NCBI GenBank assembly: GCA_934047225.1
Contig: OW203985.1
Coordinates: forward strand, 5,225,501-5,289,500
Reading direction: 5' to 3'
Length of the DNA: 64,000 nucleotides
Source of the DNA: Ypsolopha sequella
Lineage: Eukaryota; Arthropoda; Insecta; Lepidoptera; Ypsolophidae
Positions within the stretch are counted from its first letter, which is position 1. Each line of letters starts with the position of its first letter. Positions 1 to 12,840 of the stretch are shown one piece after another. A model generated the notes under the pieces. It was not told the DNA's origin. It worked only from the letters and a program-made list of their open reading frames with translations, and searched no databases. The position numbers and the translations under genes were made by a program.

Positions 1-269
1 TTTAATTCCGAAAAGACCTCTAAATTGTTTTATTTTTTCCTGTAATTCTGAAATCGTTACTAATTTCATTGTGAAATTGCATTCAAAATGTGGATATTAT
101 GTATTTGTAAAGTCTTCTTGAAAATTGTTTTGACAAAATAGCTTAGTACATTTTATATTAATAAATAACCGACTTTTTGCTACTTTTCCACGAACTCGTC
201 CCACTCGCACTGAGGGTTTTTTCGCATATGGCGTAAAATGGACGCTAAAACTTTTACGTAGCGCCTTAA
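1..269 (-). mobile_element. TTAA-flanked non-autonomous element, family A (truncated by window edge)
   Basis: Matches the reverse of the 7720 copy and ends at GTAGCGCC|TTAA. Family A elements are about 420-430 bp, begin TTAA-GGCGATACGTAAAAG and end GTATCGCC-TTAA, so the TTAA is probably the target duplication and GGCGATAC the terminal inverted repeat. Confidence 0.8.
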
Positions 270-3162
270 CCAAAGTAACGGATTTTTTGACGTATAAATA
301 GCACCGGTTAAGAGCGGAGCTAAAATCTTGTTTTTAGTTGCCAGACTTTTTAATGCGTTCGTATTTATGACAACGATAAATTAATAAATGTTTAAATTTA
401 CCATCAAATTACTTAAAAATAAAACATCAATAAAATATTAATAAAACATCAATATAAAAATTAATCAATATGATTTTTTATAAAACTACATACTAGTTAA
501 TCAGTCTCATTGCAATTCCTGTACAACGAGTGCTTTGCGTGTGATATTATTTGATTTTGTGCCTAAAACGGCCGAACTTTTTTTAAATGTCCGGCATTTT
601 GTCAGGATATTTCCAATGTTTCATGGTAACCATTTTTACCAGAGACTAGAGAACTCTACGTTCGTGCCATAAAAGGAGTCTCACGGATTAAGTTATTTCG
701 GTGCTTATGATAACGTAAATAAAGGGGACTTCTTAGGTAGCGTGGGTTATAAATTATAATAATAGGTTATTACCAATGAAATTGCCGAAATTTTCTTCCA
801 GATTCATGAGTTCATAATTTATGTAAAGCAATAGATATTTTCATTGTCTATTTTTTGTTTGAAAGTTGATTTCAAGCTTTTACATTTACGTATTAAATTT
901 TGTTTTTATTGTTAGTTTGATAACTAAAATTTAATTTTCAAAAACAGCTCGTCCTAAATGCCATCCGTTTCCATGATAAGATTCATAATATTTTTTTACA
1001 GCACACACTTCACAAAAATGTAATAAATGTTGCTGTTAGCTTAATGTTGTCTCATTCATACACAAAAGAAATTAAAAAATTTGGCATCTTGATTTTGAAC
1101 ACAAACACTTGTACTATTTGTTTCAAAATTATAAAATTTGTCGTCACTAAAAAAATTCAAAAATGTTAGTACTGAAAATTGAGTTTCCTTCAAATTCTCC
1201 TTAGAAAACGGAAATTTCATATGTAATGACCTATTATATTGCGTAAACCTAAGACATCCATGATTGTGTTTAGTGTATCTAATATCAGACTAGGCACCTG
1301 CAAAAATCGTATGAAAGAAAAGCTAGTTGGCCTAGCTTTTTATAATATACATAACTTACGTCGTATATGTCTTACCGTACCTTTTATATTTGAACTAAAG
1401 TAGAGCCACCTCAGAATAAGGAATACAAATAGAAACCTGGCTAAAATAATACGCGGAGAAAGACACCTATCCTTGATTTTCTTACGACATTTTAGTGCGT
1501 TAGAAAGAGATGGATATGTATTAGTTTTTTCTTAATTAGGTAGGTTGTCACTAGTTCGTTGCTTTGATAGTGATGTAACAATGTCGATTTTTGACTACGA
1601 TAAATAAACCAAATCGAAATGAATCGCAACCAATCTCCTTACCACACATCATATCGTATCAAAGTGTGAAAAAAAAGAGAATGCAGGAGGCACCGACCTT
1701 TCTGGTGACATCCTCTTGCTTTGGAAGGAGGCCAAGAGAATTAATAGCAAAGTGGTCTCTGTCTAACCCAGTGGGACACATGTTATATTGTGTAAATAAG
1801 GAATTAATAAAAGGATATCTTTCGTTTAGCATAATATTTTTTATTAAGTACAAATTACTATATAGTAGGCAGGTAGGTACATAAGTTAAGTCCAAAATTG
1901 TGCTTGTTTCTAGTACAAAAAATGCTGTAGCTTGTATCAGAGATACAACCGTAAACTATTTAAGTGGATACTTTTTAAGTCGCCTCTTAACTCAATCAAA
2001 TAGATGTTCGTTGATGTCGCGTCTTTGTTCAATCAAGGAAGAAGGAATTAATCGCAACAATAGAAATCATAATAATCATAGACTTATAGGATTCGTAATA
2101 ATAATATTATGTCAATGATGAGCGATGACAGCGCAATTACTACAGAGGTAATTTCATTTTTTTTTATTTCTATCAAATAAACATCAACTTATCTTGAATA
2201 AAAACTAATAACAAATAATGAACGATTAAAATACCTAATAACCTGTAATAAGAAATCAAATTATGCGCAGTTCAAGTCAATAAGCATTCCCAAAATTCAT
2301 TTCACGATAGAACTACCCTGTCAAAGTACTTTTATTGTCAACCACTAAGTACGAAAATGTCTTGATCTGCGGAATTTCTTCGTGAAGTCGATCACGGCAG
2401 TAACGTGAACGAACAGGCCTTTCAGAACGATTTGCGAACATAGAAGTATGCACTTTTCTAAACCACAGACATCCATAGGTACTGGTTCTGTTGCCTAAAA
2501 TTGAAAAATTATCGAGTTAATATACTATAGTATAGTACAAGCACGTACCTACAAACAAGATTGATAATGCAATTATACATAATTTATTTAAAGGTTACCA
2601 ATGTGTCTGTATCTGGTAAATATAACGTTGGTAAGGCATCTGCTTTTAAAAGTCTCCATTTTAAATTTTCGTTTGGTCTAAAAGAATCCGACGTAAAGTG
2701 TTTCGAACAAATATGACCACTTTTTTTAATTGCCCAATTTGGTCAAATTATTCGTCTAAGCCATTCACTTTTTAATTCTTCCCTTTTTGGAAATCTGTAA
2801 CCAAAAAATATAGCGATATTTATTCGGCATTATTTTTCTTTTAACTCGCGCTGCAATGAGGGATTTTCTTTTCTTTTCTTTTTACTCTTCCCTAGTCGCT
2901 GGATAGATGGCGCTGAACTTGGTAAGTTACTGCAAGGAACGGAACGTCACATAATTTTTTGATTATTACACTTGGATGTAATTTTGAGATCGTAAAACGA
3001 AACGTACATAAAAAAGTAATTATAATGTCATTGTCACATCACATCACAATGACATTTTGAAAATAAATAAATAATAACAACAAGGAAAAAGAAAAAAATA
3101 ATTAGCAGTCTTTTTATGAGTTTTCTAAGCCAGAAAGAAAATCTCCCAAGAGAAAAAGAAGA
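270..3162. other. No gene seen; AT-rich with repeat pieces
   Basis: Contains an intact stretch of family J (about 770-970) and, at 1395-1445, a piece whose reverse occurs at 4198-4240 (CTCAGAATAAGGAATACAAA). No exon-like sequence with splice sites was found, including the missing 3' exons of the NRF gene. Confidence 0.5.
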
Positions 3163-3341
3163 GAAGTCTGTGCCTTGTGGATTTGTATAAAAATGGAGGC
3201 ATACATCTTTTTCCTAAAGATGAAAGTCGTAAAGCGCAATAAGTACAAGCCATGGTACATTTTAAACCTGGACGGACCATAACAAAGCATTCGCACATAA
3301 TATGCTCAGAACACATGTCATCAACCAACGAGCGTATGTGA
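3163..3341 (+). pseudogene. THAP-domain remnant
   Basis: The plus strand reads C-A-L-W-x-C, then (after a one-base shift) GGIHLFPKDESRKAQ, a stop, and later TKHSHIICSEHMSSTNER. The spacing and the blocks LFPKD and IICSEH match the THAP zinc-binding DNA-binding domain (C2CH). The stop and frameshift show it is dead. It may be the N-terminus of a THAP-containing transposase (P-element type) or of a host THAP gene copy; nothing downstream decides this. Confidence 0.55.
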
Positions 3342-3363
3342 CGTGACGTGACGTGACGTGACG
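3337..3363 (+). repeat. (GTGAC)5 microsatellite
   Basis: Five uninterrupted GTGAC units just after the THAP remnant. Confidence 0.9.
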
Positions 3364-4229
3364 CAATGTTTTTTTTTCAATCGTTTTGGCTTTGGCACCT
3401 AGCAACGTAGTCAGTTCAACACCATCTACAGAGTTCTGGGAAACTATGTTTTTTTTTTAATACTCAAAAAGAAAACCTCTCATTAATCTATTATCCTTTA
3501 TGCACGGCTGCCGCGGGAACCAATGTTCGATAGTTTGCCACACGGACTTTAGTACATCACTATACGAAAAAACATAACCTCTCGTAGTCGGCAGAAAATC
3601 TATATAAAACAGGCAAATATCGGTGTAGAATTGAACACGAGTATGATTTACAAGAACTACTATTATTGTTACTGAGTTTTAGGTATGATCCTGCAACTTA
3701 TTAACATAAAAACTATCAGAACTCACCGATGAAATGATATTGCTTCATTGTTGTTTTCTTTTCTTCCTGTATGCGATTTACAGCCTTCAATCGCACAAGA
3801 CATTTTATTACAATGTTAAAAAAACAATCAACACAAACAATAATAAATCACACTTTCACGAATTTTGAGAGGAAGAGCACCAAAATATTTAATTTCTCTC
3901 GGTGAAGCTGTAAACTTTCGCAAAATGCAATAGACATTTCGATGCCACCAAATTAAGATGTGATGCGCGCAACGTACGATATTACAACACTAACGATACA
4001 ATGATGAGACATATTTAATTTGATGGTATTATAATTTTTAAAATACATCCAAATTACATCCATCTGACATTTGTTTGGTTCAATCTAGTGACACACCAGG
4101 AAAAAATATAAAGTAAGTGCGGTCCGTCGTTTCATTCACTCGCACACAGGAGTAATTTACGTTAGATGAGTACAATGGCTAATGCCCAGTTCTTATTTTA
4201 GTCAGGCTTCTATTTGTATTCCTTATTCT

Positions 4230-4775
4230 GAGAGAGCCACTGAGTGATGGCACTTATGACAGCTGCATTTAGTGATGAGGTACATTTCAAATTTCGGTTA
4301 AAAATAAAAATCAAGTGTGAGTTTACTCAACATTAGACACGTCATTCAACATTCAACATAATGATGCAAAAGGAAAATGTGCCAAAACCAGTGGCGTAGC
4401 TATCGGAGGGCTATGCGGTGTAGTGCCCCGGGGCCCCCAAGAGAGTTTAAATATCTAAATCGAAAAAATTATTTTACTATTATTTATTTTCGTTTAGTTT
4501 AATCATTAGTTTAGTCATTGCTTTGTTTTTAATTAAATATTTTTGCGTAACTTGGCGACCTCAAACACGACCTATAAAAAATGAGAAACTTTTTTTAAAA
4601 CATTCTTTGTTTCTATACGAATTCTATTGCACAATAAAGCAACATTCAAATCGAAAAATAATAACCGAAACAAGTAGTACATCAAGTATTACATTTTTAA
4701 ATTCACACTTGCTTATAAATAATTACGATACTTTATAGGCATTTAAACGTCATAGGCGCCATCACTCAGTGGCTC
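4230..4775. mobile_element. Putative TIR element enclosing a hAT-end-like segment
   Basis: AGAGCCACTGAGTGATGGCA at 4231 and the complement TGCCATCACTCAGTGGCTCT-like block at 4757-4775 are inverted copies over about 28 bases. Within it, at 4389, CAGTGGCGTAGCTATCGG followed by a GC-rich stretch looks like another hAT-type end. Confidence 0.5.
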
Positions 4776-4844
4776 TACTGTACTATCGTACTTAACCCCG
4801 CAAGATGGGATATATTCTTAAATTTGAAATTTATTTGTCTCATA

Positions 4845-4985
4845 ATAGTATTTTGTGCAACTGTAACATAATTTGAGACACTGGGACACGAGTGCTTGTT
4901 AACAAAACGAACGAAGTGGGTTTCGTACTACTTTTGCACGAGTGTCCCAATGTCTAATTATGTTCAGTTGCACACAATACTTTAT
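4845..4985. mobile_element. Foldback element; half copy at 29925-30020
   Basis: GTGCAACTGTAACATAATTT, then GACACTGGGACACGAGTGC, is followed by the approximate complement GCACGAGTGTCCCAATGTC...AACTGC. The left half recurs at about 29925-30005, overlapping the region just downstream of exon 2's donor. Confidence 0.6.
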
Positions 4986-5195
4986 CTACGACCATCAAAC
5001 ATATCGTCTTTATTTATAATATTTTCAACTAACAATATCACGAAATATGAGAAGAACACTCGTCATGAACCTCGGGTGCGACGTCCTGGTAATGCTTCCT
5101 TGAAGGCCAATCAGGATAAAAGGAGCGTTTCTTGAGAAATGAGGTCGGGACTTATTTTTCGTCTCTGTTATTGATTGGCTCTCCAGCGGTGTTAT

Positions 5196-5528
5196 AATAA
5201 TGGTAGACCGAGTAATTTATTGCTCTTACGCCCGTGTATCATGCTACGTTTTTCAATGCATATTGTGAGGAAATAAAACAAATATAATCTTGTGAACTTT
5301 AAATTATGATTGGCTCAAAAGGACTGTATCCAGAGCCGTTAAACAGTGGAAAAACACTTATGGAAAACATTTATGGTACACAGGAAAGGTTGCAGGTTAG
5401 CCAATTTCTCGTGAACAAATTAAAAAATAATAATAAAATAAAGCCCTAGGGCAAAATAATCGACTTTCTGTTCGGTTTTGATGCATAAAAAGTGGGCCTT
5501 TACGAGCATTTGTATTGAAATATAAATT
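5196..5528 (-). mobile_element. Family C dispersed repeat
   Basis: About 330-400 bp unit with CAATGCAAGTGCTCGTAAAG, CGATTATTTTGCCCTAGGGC and a GTAGTATGATACACGGGCGT block. Other copies at 9903, 31124 and 43488. No protein or clear inverted ends; type unknown, probably a non-autonomous element. Confidence 0.7.
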
Positions 5529-5654
5529 ATAATTCTCTGTGTGGTTGAGTCAATATTACATGCATTTAGTTACTTATTTACCTACAGTCTTAATACACTT
5601 TTGTCAATATTAATAGTAAACACAGTAAGTAGATTTATATCATAGTATTTTACT

Positions 5655-5895
5655 AAGGGACCTCCAGCAGGCCTATTGTGTATCTCTAGTTGCCTTCTGG
5701 ACTGGGTGTCTATCATCAAAAACATAGATATACTATCGAATTCCGATGTCCTAAGGATATTTTCGCACTTGAAGTGACGACACAGATTGTTAATAGTTCA
5801 ATACCCACTAAAGGCAATTTTGAAATTTCAGTTTTTAGCTATATTATTGATGATAGGCACCTCGTGCAGTTGGCAACTAAAGATACAGAATAGGG
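5655..5895 (+). repeat. Foldback body of the 47757 SINE type
   Basis: TCTAGTTGCCTTCTGGACTG GGTGTCTATCATC on the left and GATGATAGGCACC..CAGTTGGCAACTA on the right are inverted copies. An open frame across it is a by-product. Confidence 0.6.
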
Positions 5896-6373
5896 GGGCT
5901 GGTCTGCTCGAGTTTTATGTATCTGCTAACATAATATGCATGACTGTTTGTGTCCTGAATAAATGAAAATAAAATAAAATAAAACAATAATGTTCTGTGG
6001 GTTGAGCGTAAAACATAGTTATTGTTTTACAATTAAGTAAAAAAAGTGCCAAATGCTCGTATGTACATTATCAGGCAACTGTAATGGAGGTAGCTGAAAA
6101 CCAGTGCCAACCAAAACATGTTTTGGATGGCATATAGCTGAGCTGTACCTTTTGTCGTGATGATTTTCTTATTTATGAATAGATTAAGTACTCTCTACTT
6201 AAATAAACCTTTCTTTTGCTTTGTTAATTTAAAGTATTCTATTCTTTTGTGAACACGCTAATAAATTTATTTTCTTTCTTTCTTTCAATTCTCTCAGTTG
6301 AATAAATTCGCTATAATTACATTTATTCTTAATTTGAGGAGCTTACTTTGCGATTCTTTTATATCGAGCGAAG

Positions 6374-6797
6374 TTAAGGCGATACCAAAAAAAAATTATT
6401 TTTTTCAAATCCATTTACCCCACTATAACGTCATCTACGTATTTCATTTTTGGGTAAATGTTTATTGAGTATTTGGTAAAGATTCTCACTGAAGGTTTGA
6501 AATAGCGATTGGATGAAATTTTCTCCATAGAATTTAATTCCGAAAATAACTCTAAATTGTATTATTTTTTTCTGTAATTCTGAAATCCTAACTAATTTCA
6601 TTTTCATTATGAAATTGCATTCAAAATGTCGATATTATGTAGGTATTTGTAAAGTCTCCTTGAAAATCTTTTTGTCAAAATAGCAAACACTTTAAATCCG
6701 ACTTTTGGCTACTTTTCCACGAATCCGTCCCTATCGCACTGAGAGCTTTTTCCATATGGAGTAACAGGGACGCTAAACCTTTTACGTATCGCCTTAA
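6374..6797 (-). mobile_element. Family A element, complete
   Basis: Bounded by TTAA at 6374-6377 and 6794-6797 with GGCGATAC / GTATCGCC ends. Internal sequence follows subfamily 1 (TTTGTCAAAATAG near one end, GAATGCAATTTC in the middle). Confidence 0.8.
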
Positions 6798-6944
6798 CCC
6801 AATTACGTTTTCAGATCAGTGAATGTCTAGACTAGAGCAGAAACCACAGATTTAGATCGAAGTAGATAACGCAAGCTGACGTACCTTGTGTGTTATTAGT
6901 AAGTGAAATTCGTTAACTCTGACTCATATAACTTTGAATATTAA

Positions 6945-7500
6945 GGTGGGCCATTTCTCTCAGCTGCCATATAAATGCTTTAGGTGTTTGTGACGTCCTA
7001 ACGGCTTTGATCTCAATCAAATTTTGCACACATCTTTATATACATATGTTTCCCTTCCCAATCACACCACACTTCAACCCATATCTCATCAAGGGGTGCA
7101 AAATGGTGAGATATTCAAAAATCACTGAATTTGTCACATAGTTTCAGGTAAAAACTGTTTTTTTTATGAAACAGTAACTGTTTATTTATAGAAAAGTTTA
7201 TATACTTAGTCTTCTTTACATGAATAACGTCTGTATTTTTCTCTTTTTTTATTTTTTGTATAAATAAAAATACTACAACTTGCTAAACTTTGCGTACAAA
7301 ACGAGGCAATATTCACGATACCCTGACAGGTATTATGATGGTGTTTCATCAAGTTTTGCTTTTTGGGCTTGTTAACGTAGTTAGGTGTAGCTAGATGATA
7401 CTTTTAAAAAATATATAAACAAATTAAGCTGTTGACTTCACATTCAGTTTTTACATTTCGTATTAATCTTGGGAAAAATTCAGGCGTAAAGGGGCCTCTT
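6945..7500 (+). mobile_element. Family I dispersed repeat, copy 1
   Basis: Matches 40374-40925 in reverse: GCTGCCATATAAATGCTTTA near the left, GGGTGCAAAATGGTGAGATA, and GTAAAGGGGCCTCTTAAG at the right. No coding frame. Confidence 0.65.
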
Positions 7501-7719
7501 AAGTCTTATGTCATACAATTCCTTCTAAAATTTGAACCGCTGTCAACCGTTTTCATAGTAAAATGTGACACGCTAGGTTTTCATAGAGTTTGATGTACTT
7601 TCATCTACTTACCTTAATCTATATCTGTGATTGAAACATATATTTTACTTGTATTTGAAGTGTGACAATTAACTGACAGAATTAGTTCATTATATAGTGG
7701 AAGGTCCAATAGGAGGCAC

Positions 7720-8148
7720 TTAAGGCGATACGTAAAAGTTTTAGCATCCCTGTTACTCCATATGCGAAAAAAACCTCAGTGCGAGTCGGACGGATTCGTG
7801 GAAAAGTAGTAAAAGGTCGGTTTTTTATTAATATAAAATGTACTAAGCTATTTTGTCAAAAAGATATTCAAGGAGACTTTACAAATACATAATATCCACA
7901 TTTTGAATGCAATTTCACAATGAAATTAATTAAGATTTCAGAATTACAGGAAAAAATAAAAGAATTAAGAGGTCTTTTCGGAATTAAATTCTATTGAGAA
8001 AATTTCATCCAATCGCGTTTTCCTTCAGTGAGAATCTTAACCAAATACTCAATTAACATTTACCCAAAAATGAAATATGTAGATGATGTTATAGTGGAGT
8101 AAATTGATTAGAAAAAATACCCATTTTTTTTTTTTGGTATCGCCTTAA
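7720..8148 (+). mobile_element. Family A element, complete
   Basis: Starts TTAAGGCGATACGTAAAAG and ends GGTATCGCCTTAA. Subfamily 1 interior, close to the 1, 6374 and 55431 copies. It lies about 0.9 kb from the 6374 copy in inverted orientation. Confidence 0.85.
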
Positions 8149-8555
8149 AACATTTTTATGCTGTATGTCTTTTTTGACATCAGGCAGGTGTCAAAAAAGA
8201 CGAAAATCTTTAGAAAAAACCGGACCTTGCCTTGTTAGGAAAGTATGTTATCAATGGCTTCCTAATCACATTTTAATTAGCACATAAAGAATAAAAAAGG
8301 TTTTGGTGCATATACGATAATTTTAATAGGCATATACAATTTATGACAATTTTATATGAAATGAGCAAATAGTGACGCCAGTACCTACAGTGTATTTATT
8401 CAAGATGTGTTTACAGTTTCGCCTAGTAACGACAATTGCAAGTATAAATTTTGTATGATAATTTTGATTATGTAAGACTGAGAAGATAATTATGCTAATA
8501 ACTTTGTGTTATTAAAGATTTGCAAAAACTGATGCCTTATTGTCTAACTTCAACA

Positions 8556-8654
8556 TCTATCGCTATTGCTTTCAAAAGTACGCGTGATTGGCTAGAAGTG
8601 ATGATTCACGTCATTTCTAGCCAATCACGTTACCTTTAAAGCAATAGCGATAGA
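8556..8654. repeat. Perfect-arm palindrome
   Basis: TCTATCGCTATTGCTTTCAA ... CGTGATTGGCTAGAA on the left and TTCTAGCCAATCACG...GCAATAGCGATAGA on the right form arms of about 40 bases round a short centre. Probably a small foldback element. Confidence 0.7.
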
Positions 8655-9312
8655 CGATTTCATGACTATTTCCTTACACAATCGCACCTCTGGAAATTAC
8701 ATAATCATTAATTGTAAAGGTAAAATGGCTACGAAGTATTTATATTTAGTTGTATGGAAACTCTCAATGAAGATGTGAATCTTATTTAAAATGGTGCAAT
8801 ACAGTGGTTTCATACAATTACTCGTATAATATTCATCTTTAATTTATTTATTTTTCATCTTGAAATTTTCCACGTTGACAGAAACCTGTCTATCATCTCA
8901 GTAAACAGTATACCCTGATAACACCTTAATTCCTTAAAATAATAGAATATAGCAATAAATAATTTATTTGTGAATAAGAAAGACCCATCCCTAAAAACAA
9001 AGGCCCATCCCTAAAACTACGTATCTTAAAACCAGCAGTATAATAATTTAAAGATGGCTTTGATAAACTCTATACTGATTATTTAAAAATTCAGAATTAA
9101 ATTTTAATTAAAAAATAATATAATAGGAAATTTCTTAACAATATAAAATTAAATTAATCAGAGTCAAGCATCTATTATACTCTGATATTTAGGCTTTAAG
9201 AGCTCCTACAGTGCTGGCACTTTAGAAGAAAAAATCTTACTTAGCAAAATAAACCATTAAAAGTCAGCTGAATCAATTAAGTCTAGAAATAGCAATGAAC
9301 TAATTTTAAAAA

Positions 9313-9601
9313 CCGGCCAAGTGCGAGTCGGACTCGCGCACGAAAGGTTCCGTACTATTATCTATAAAAACTGCAAAAAATCACGTTTGTTGTATGGGAG
9401 CCCCCTTAAATATTTATTTTATTCTGATTTTTGGTATTTGTTGTCATAGCGGCAACAGAAATACATCATCTGTGAAAATTTCAACTGTCTAACTATCACA
9501 GTTCATGAGTTACAGCCTAGTGACAGACGGACAGACAGACGGACAGCGGAGTCTTAGTAATAGGATCCCATTGGTTACCTTTGGGTACGAAACCCTAAAA
9601 A
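9313..9601 (+). mobile_element. Common lepidopteran repeat (AACCGGCCAAGTGCG)
   Basis: Starts AACCGGCCAAGTGCGAGTCG and ends GGTTACCTTTGGGTACGAAA CCC. It holds GGTTCCGTACTATT near the left and an inverted partner near the right, plus an ACGGACAGACAGACGGACAG block. I recognise it as widespread in Lepidoptera; its class is uncertain to me. Confidence 0.8.
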
Positions 9602-9902
9602 GCATAATTTTCATCTCTATCCGTTGTGAGGTTTTCATAGACGCCATCAACAAGCAAAAATTTTAACTAGCTATTGATATCGTTATTTCAGCTTTTACAA
9701 TGAAATTGGAACAATGAAGAGTGAAATGAACGCAAGTAAAACATGGAAAAACATTTAAAACAATATTAAATTGTGTCTGTCTTGACTTTCTGTCCGTCTG
9801 TCTATCTGACAGTCAATCGAGTAACAACTTAGCGAGTACTTATATTATGGTGCAAACTGACACACAACAAATACCAATCTACGTATATACAGAGAGCAAT
9901 AA

Positions 9903-10300
9903 ATATGTTTTCAATGCAAGTGCTCGTAAAGGCTTACTTTTTAAGCATCAAAACCGAACAGAAAGTTGATTATTTTGCCCTAGGGCTTTATTTTTTTAAT
10001 TTTTTATTTACGAGAAGTTGGCTAACCTGCATGCAACCTTTCCTGTGTACCATAAATGTTATACTTTTTTTTCTACTGTTTTACGGCTCTGGGTACAGTC
10101 CTTTTGAGCCAATCATTAACTTGCAAAATTGTAACAATGTAACCTTCAACTTTAATAATTAAATTGTTTTCTTTGATGATATTTGTTTTATTACCTCACA
10201 CTATGCATTGAAAAACGTAGTATGATACACGGGCGTAAGAGCAATAAATTACTCGGTTACGTTTAATTTATTCATTTTCGCCCTTATTGCAGCATAAACT
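9903..10300 (+). mobile_element. Family C dispersed repeat
   Basis: Same unit as 5196-5528 on the opposite strand, starting TTTCAATGCAAGTGCTCGTA and ending near GCATAAACTACTATTAT. An open frame across it is not shared with the other copies. Confidence 0.7.
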
Positions 10301-10345
10301 ACTATTATGTAAAATAAAACCCTTACTGACAGACTATCTATCAAC

Positions 10346-10608
10346 CAGTGGCGTGCACAGAACTTTTTGCTGGAAAAGCAAACAATTGGTCAAGAACAAC
10401 AATAAAAAAAATATGAAAAAATTAAAATATCACTTTGAAAAAAAAAATTTTGTATGACGCCAGGGTAGACAATGTCTACCCTAGAGTGAAAATTTCCTAT
10501 ACAAACTTTTTTTTTTGAAAGTGATATTTAATTTTTTTTATGTTTTTTTTATTGTTGTTCTTGACCAATTGTTTGCTTTTCCAGCAAAAAGTTCTGTGCA
10601 CGCCACTG
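10346..10608. mobile_element. hAT-type MITE with 8-bp target duplication
   Basis: Starts CAGTGGCGTGCACAGAACTT and ends with its complement GTTCTGTGCACGCCACTG. The inverted arms pair over about 70 bases. It is flanked on both sides by CTATCAAC (10338-10345 and 10609-10616). CAGTGGCG ends with an 8-bp duplication are typical of hAT elements. No coding capacity. Confidence 0.9.
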
Positions 10609-10758
10609 CTATCAACCCTTGGATCAAACGGCTGGACCTAGGAACATGAAGTTTAGAGTGTAGGCTCCTTGTATGGCGTAGGCATCCACTAAGGGATTTT
10701 AGGGAACTTCCACGGTGTCGGGAGAAACGGGATCTACGCAAGCAACGCTGGTGCGGGG

Positions 10759-11133
10759 CATCCATCCATCCATCCATCCATCAGCCTAGTTCATCCACTG
10801 CTGGACATAAGCCTTTCTAGGACTATGCCACACCCAGTGGTCATCCTGGAAGAATTGCCCATACTCACACACACGCTGGATAGGCGGGTTGGTGAGCGCG
10901 GTGCCGGAACCCTCGCACCAGTGACGCCGCTGCCCGTCACCAGTCTGTCCCATATAAGGCCCGGCTATTAGGGATGGATATACCGCCATCCATCGGTCCC
11001 AGGCATGGTGGGCCTCCTGGTTTTTTGCCTGTTAGCTGTCCTCTTACTCTCCCCCGAATAACTTCGAGGGGGTCCCCAAGTAAGATGGTGGTACCTCCAC
11101 AGTCAAGCCCGGCATCAGCTTTACCATCTGTTA
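10759..11133 (-). mobile_element. 3' end of a non-LTR element with (ATGG)n tail, copy 1
   Basis: Ends in a run of CCAT on the plus strand (a TGGATGGATGG tail on its own strand). Just before the tail it can be read as RKAYVQQWMN, a typical RTE-like LINE protein end. It is nearly identical over about 330 bases to 62010-62350. A 60-residue frame (GGTTILLGDPL... to ALYGTDW) is open in both copies. Confidence 0.6.
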
Positions 11134-11601
11134 TAAAGCGGGGCATCCCGTATTTTATAATTTTTTATAAAAATATACAGTAGAATCCGGATATAATAAC
11201 GGTCAAGGGACCGGTGATATTACGTCGTACTAATCGGACGACGCACAAAACGAACTGATATCCCTACATAGTAAATTGTACAATAACCTAACTTAAGGTT
11301 GCGTCTACGTCGTTGAAAACGGTTCGTCGTTTTAAACAGAGTCATACTAAACGGATTTCACTGTATATTTTTGCTATTTTGTAACGATAAGATAACTAAA
11401 GAATATTTAATAAAATAAATGATTCAAATCGTTGGAAACTCTCTTTGAGCTTTTTTAATCCTACGATTTTCGTCGGAAAGATCTTATTTATTATACAATG
11501 TACATGAAGATTAATCTTGAACTTACCTAGAGGCTATATATAAATCTGTAAATTGAGATCATTGTACTTTGAAACGCCTACTTTACAGTTACTAAGTCGA
11601 T

Positions 11602-11768
11602 AATGGTGTCGATTCGGTGTAACACGATTTAACTTATTTGATAGGACTAAATTTAATTTAAGCGTTCTGTCTTTTTCTTTCTGTATCGAAAAAACAAAGA
11701 CAGAACGTTCAAAATAAGGTTAGTCCTGTCGAATATGTTAACTTTTGTTGCGCCGAATCGACACCATT
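11602..11768. mobile_element. Hairpin MITE, family B
   Basis: An almost complete palindrome: AATGGTGTCGATTCGGTGTA at one end and its complement at the other, with TCTTTTTCTTTCTGTATCGA near the centre. About 167 bp. Other copies are at 18699, 53320 and 53531. Confidence 0.8.
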
Positions 11769-12519
11769 GTCTTAAATTAAATTAAATAAAAAAAATACTA
11801 AAAGACAGCCGAGCTGGCTTGGAGCTCTTTCTATCCTTGGGGCACATGTCATCGTTTATTCAACTAGATATGGAGTTATATTTTTTTATTCAGATTTCAT
11901 TACTTTATTACAACTCTAGTACTCGTGGTTGTATAAAACTTCTATTTTTGTTCTGGATTGTTTTAAAAAAATTTGCTAAAGTTGAGTTCTTCTGTATTGA
12001 AAATACGAGTTTTTGTATTACGTGTCATTTTGAAATTAAAAATTATTTGATTCGACTTACTGACCACAAGCACTGTGATAGCTGAATGCTTTATATATTC
12101 AGTCTAAGATAGGAGTTACTTGGTGATTTTTCCTAATGTTATGTTTACTCGTACTGTTTGTTAATTTGTATTGTTTGTTATTTTGTATGTTTTTATGTTC
12201 TTTCTCGTGTTTGTGGTATTTTAAAATAAATTACTTTTCTTTCTTTCTTTCTTTCTGATGACCACATCAAGGAGGTAGATCTCAAGTATGAGTAGGTACT
12301 CAAATATACTAAGATTTGTTAAAAGAAGCGGAAGATTTGAGGAGGGAACGCCTCTGGCTGGGACAATAGGATACCAAAGCTCCAATAGGAATTGCATGTT
12401 TATAACTCCAAATGGAGAGCCGACCATCCGCCTGTGCACAGGCATCCCACCTCAACATCGTCATCATCATATTAACCACAAACACAAATATTAGTTTCTG
12501 TATCCTGTCTACAAAATGT

Positions 12520-12840
12520 CATCGAGTTGGGTTATTACGCGCACTACATTTGGCAACTTTGTTATTTGGTGTCGTCAGGAATCAGTCTCCTAGTTACCTT
12601 TACGATAAAATAACCTGGCAATCTACTGTACACAATCGCGCTACTAGAGGCAGCAAGCATCGCATGGTAATTCCCATCCATAAAACAAGTGGCTTTAAAA
12701 GCTGTTTTCAATATAGGGCTGCCAAAATATGGAATGATTTGCCACCACCTATACATCTGTGTAAATCAATTAGGAGCTTTAGGGTTAAATACAAAGAATT
12801 TTGTATTTATCAACAAATAATTAATGAGCCCAAATAAAAT
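12520..12840 (+). pseudogene. LINE ORF2 C-terminal fragment
   Basis: The frame reads HNRATRGSKHRMVIPIHKTS, then FQYRAAKIWNDLPPPIHLCK and SFRVKYKEF before a stop. The x-R-A-x-K-x-W-N-x-L-P pattern near the end is typical of non-LTR retrotransposon reverse transcriptases. Only the last hundred or so residues remain; an AT-rich 3' region follows. Confidence 0.65.

Noticed and set aside
2340..2460. Minus-strand open stretch (ERPVRSRYCRDRLHEE) that could be an exon
   Set aside because: No family match, no convincing splice sites, and the length is expected by chance.
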